Assembly (NCBI GenBank): GCA_024278395.1
Contig: JAJRTG010000041.1
Coordinates: forward strand, 1 to 7,763
DNA: 7,763 nucleotides
Origin: Fidelibacterota bacterium
GTDB lineage: Bacteria > Bipolaricaulota > Bipolaricaulia > UBA7950 > UBA9294
Reading direction: 5' to 3'
Position numbers and translations under genes: made by a program. This document shows positions 6,244 to 7,763 of the stretch, in pieces. The notes under the pieces are model-generated. The model was not told the DNA's origin. It ran no database searches and was given only the letters and a program-made list of their open reading frames with translations. Every line of letters begins with the position of its first letter. Within the stretch, counting starts at the first letter, position 1.

Positions 6244-6890
6244 GTTCCGGCGGCCGCGAGGCTGAGGTAGATCAGCCCGGCGAGTCCGGCCACCACGAGG
6301 AGGCCCATCCACCACGGGGTTCCCGTCGATTCAGTCGGTGGGACGACGGGCGCGGGGTTGATCTCATTCCAGTTGATCAGGTGCTCGCCCTGCGCGGTTG
6401 TGGTCGAAGCCTCCTCTTGCTGGGCCGGCGGGGAACCGGTGATGATCATCCTCGGCGTGGTCAAGAAGCGGTCCCCCAACCACTCCCGCGGCACGGGACG
6501 GAAGGTGTTCCCGTTGAGGGCGATGGCGCGCAGCCCGGCGAGCGGGATGCTGATCTCTCTCCCCCCCTCGTGCACGGACACGATCTCTCCGATCCCGGTG
6601 AAGGAGGAGAACGGTCCGATGTAGACCTTGTCGCTCGTCTCGACGATCAAGCGGGGGAAGTCGATCGTGATCTGACGGATCGAGGAGCGGGGGATATCGA
6701 ATACGCGCACCGGGCCCGCGGCGGGGACGATGTCGAGCCTGACGACCGCGTCGATCCCGGAGATGCCCCCGGAGTACTCGCGCCCGGTGGTGGTGAGGAG
6801 AAGCCCTTGACCGCTTACCGTCAGTCCCGCGCAGATAGAGGATATCATCAAAAACAGAAGGATGTACAGGCTTTTCTTTTCACGCCGCAT
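6240..6890 (-). CDS. Unrecognised exported protein with C-terminal transmembrane anchor
   Basis: I do not recognise this 216-aa family. It starts with a basic segment (MRREKKS) and a hydrophobic signal sequence at about 8-26, with a plausible signal-peptidase I site near residues 25-30; ISSIC is not a convincing lipobox. Residues about 30-150 are beta-rich and appear to hold two related units: IPRSSIRQITID (67-78) resembles IPLAGLRAIALN (115-126), and each is preceded by a GI-x-x-[VI]-V stretch. A linker rich in P, T, Q and E (152-193) leads to one transmembrane segment at about 195-214 with almost no tail. The predicted topology is thus an extracytoplasmic domain on a C-terminal anchor. The ATG at 6890 has AAGGAGG (6902-6896) five bases upstream. 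It lies 55 nt after the cyclase gene on the same strand, and its TAG overlaps the stop of the convergent PKD gene. Confidence 0.82.
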   Translation of the reverse strand: MRREKKSLYILLFLMISSICAGLTVSGQGLLLTTTGREYSGGISGIDAVVRLDIVPAAGPVRVFDIPRSSIRQITIDFPRLIVETSDKVYIGPFSSFTGIGEIVSVHEGGREISIPLAGLRAIALNGNTFRPVPREWLGDRFLTTPRMIITGSPPAQQEEASTTTAQGEHLINWNEINPAPVVPPTESTGTPWWMGLLVVAGLAGLIYLSLAAAGT

Positions 6891-6895
6891 AAGGA

Positions 6896-6902
6896 CCTCC
6901 TT
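6896..6902 (-). promoter_or_regulatory. Shine-Dalgarno of the unrecognised exported protein
   Basis: The minus strand reads AAGGAGG five bases before the ATG at 6890, which supports this start for a gene whose family gives no guidance. Confidence 0.8.
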
Positions 6903-6945
6903 GGTTCATCTGCCGGTTCACCCTACCACGTGGGGGATGCCCCCG

Positions 6946-7587
6946 TCAAGTGGAGCCTCCCTCGGGGAGCAGGGCTGCGGCGCGTGTGGGCGTGGCCTCC
7001 ATCCCCTTTACCTTAAGGGGAAACGCGATGAAATAAGCGTTCTTTGATCCCGCGGCCAGGCTTTTCAGGTTGACGAGCCCCTCCACGATCGGGATTCCCG
7101 CTCCGAGGAGGATGTGATGGACCGGATAGTCCGACGAGTCCGGCGGGTCGGGGCTGGGGGTGTCGAGCCCGAGGACGGCGATCCCTTGGCCGGCGAGGAA
7201 CTTCGCCGCGGCCGGGGTGACGATCGGGTAATCGCGGTAGTAGCGGGCCGTCCCGACCTGCTTGTCCCAGCCGGTGTGGATCAGTACGGCCTTTCCCGCG
7301 AGCCTGCCGCGGGAGAGCTCCTCGGGACCGATCTCGGGCGCGTCGGTGGTGATAACTACGATCGGTGCGGCGATGAGCGGAACCTCGCTGACGTCGGCGC
7401 CGTCGGCGATGAAGTGACGCGGGGAGTCGAAGTGGGTGCCGCAATGGGCGTGAAGGAGGGCAAACCGCGACATGGCGTACTCATCCTCGGGGAATCTCGC
7501 CAGGTGCTCGACGGCCAATCCCGGAACGTCGCCGGGATAGGCCTCCATTCCATCCCGCATCGGGCGGGTGAGGTCGATTACGCGCAT
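6946..7587 (-). CDS. Cyclase family protein (kynurenine formamidase-like metal hydrolase)
   Basis: This 213-aa cytosolic protein belongs to the cyclase/KynB-like family of metal-dependent hydrolases, which includes arylformamidases and isatin hydrolases. It opens with the usual VIDLTRPMRDGMEAYPGD (3-20). The family signature H-x-G-T-H-x-D-x-P-x-H-F is present as HCGTHFDSPRHF (48-59), giving candidate metal ligands His48, His52 and Asp54 and the nearby His58. Further family motifs are LIHTGW (102-107), LDTPSPD (141-147), HH at 157-158 and the PIVEGL containing Glu169. Length is typical. The ATG at 7587 follows GGGAGGG at about five bases. Its first ten bases overlap the end of the NTPase fragment, so the two are likely coupled. 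No other tryptophan-catabolism gene is in view, so a kynurenine substrate is not supported; the true substrate is open. Confidence 0.92.
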   Translation of the reverse strand: MRVIDLTRPMRDGMEAYPGDVPGLAVEHLARFPEDEYAMSRFALLHAHCGTHFDSPRHFIADGADVSEVPLIAAPIVVITTDAPEIGPEELSRGRLAGKAVLIHTGWDKQVGTARYYRDYPIVTPAAAKFLAGQGIAVLGLDTPSPDPPDSSDYPVHHILLGAGIPIVEGLVNLKSLAAGSKNAYFIAFPLKVKGMEATPTRAAALLPEGGST

Positions 7588-7763
7588 GTCCCTCCCTTTT
7601 CCGCTTTGATCTCAATGAACCGGGGGATGGTAAAGGCGCGGCGGACCCGTTCCAAGAGCTCGTCGCGCACAAGCAGGACTGGAAGAGCTCTTCCATTCAA
7701 GGCTTTGTGTACAGCGCCGGCCAGCCCTTTCCCGTCGAGCTCGAGCCTCCCCACCTCGTCGAC
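7578..7763 (-). CDS. C-terminal fragment of a THEP1-like nucleoside-triphosphatase, cut by window edge
   Basis: The last 61 residues of a leftward gene enter from the right edge and end at TAA (7580-7578), overlapping the cyclase start by 10 nt. The fragment begins VDEVGRLELDGKGL, which resembles the Walker B region of THEP1-type (NTPase_1, COG1618) nucleotide phosphatases, where a D-E-[IVL]-G-x-x-E-L motif is followed by a G-x-x-x-A-[VL] helix. It continues with LPVLLVRDELLERV (27-40), comparable to the L-x-x-V-R-x-x-L-L-x-x-V stretch near the end of that family. The Walker A loop would lie outside the window. Known members hydrolyse ATP/GTP but their role is unclear. The assignment rests on a short match; another P-loop NTPase is possible. 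Its frame and overlap with the cyclase gene make it a credible coding end. Confidence 0.65.
   Translation of the reverse strand, partial: VDEVGRLELDGKGLAGAVHKALNGRALPVLLVRDELLERVRRAFTIPRFIEIKAEKGGTCA

Noticed and set aside
6250..6257. GCGGCCGC palindrome just after the convergent stops as a possible terminator
   Set aside because: It has no loop and no following T-run on either strand, and it lies inside the coding end of the minus-strand gene.

Overview
This window is bacterial, GC-rich (my estimate is above 60 percent, not computed) and almost fully coding, with strong Shine-Dalgarno sites, short or negative gene spacings and some GTG starts. A D-alanine-D-alanine ligase implies a peptidoglycan wall. 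Two lipobox-bearing proteins imply a surface lipoprotein pathway. The phylum cannot be fixed from the sequence. The mix of a Thermotoga-like aminotransferase N-terminus, high GC and PKD-domain lipoproteins would fit an uncultured anaerobic lineage such as Bipolaricaulota, but that is a weak guess.

Left block (about 1-3575, minus strand): four genes transcribed leftward, in the order ddl (D-Ala-D-Ala ligase), a UPF0173/UlaG-like metallo-beta-lactamase-fold hydrolase, a class I/II PLP aminotransferase, and tlyA (rRNA 2'-O-methyltransferase, cut by the left edge). The junctions are a 7-nt gap, an 8-nt overlap and a 4-nt GTGA overlap, so this reads as one translationally coupled operon. A promoter candidate (TTGTCC, 17 nt, TATACT) lies just upstream of ddl.

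Middle block (3576-6243, plus strand): a 196-nt divergent intergenic region holds a promoter candidate for each direction and an inverted repeat. Two tandem paralogous lipoproteins follow, built almost entirely of PKD domains (four in the first, three in the second). A clear intrinsic terminator lies between them, almost touching the second gene's ribosome binding site.

Right block (6240-7763, minus strand): a THEP1-like NTPase fragment (cut by the right edge), a cyclase/kynurenine-formamidase-family hydrolase overlapping it by 10 nt, then an unrecognised exported protein with one C-terminal membrane segment and an apparent internal repeat. That last gene converges on the second PKD gene, and both stop codons lie in one CTAG.

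No tRNA, rRNA, CRISPR array, insertion sequence or phage gene was seen. Most of the window is ordinary metabolic and envelope housekeeping. The least explained part is the PKD lipoprotein pair, the terminator between them, and the unknown exported protein that converges on them.
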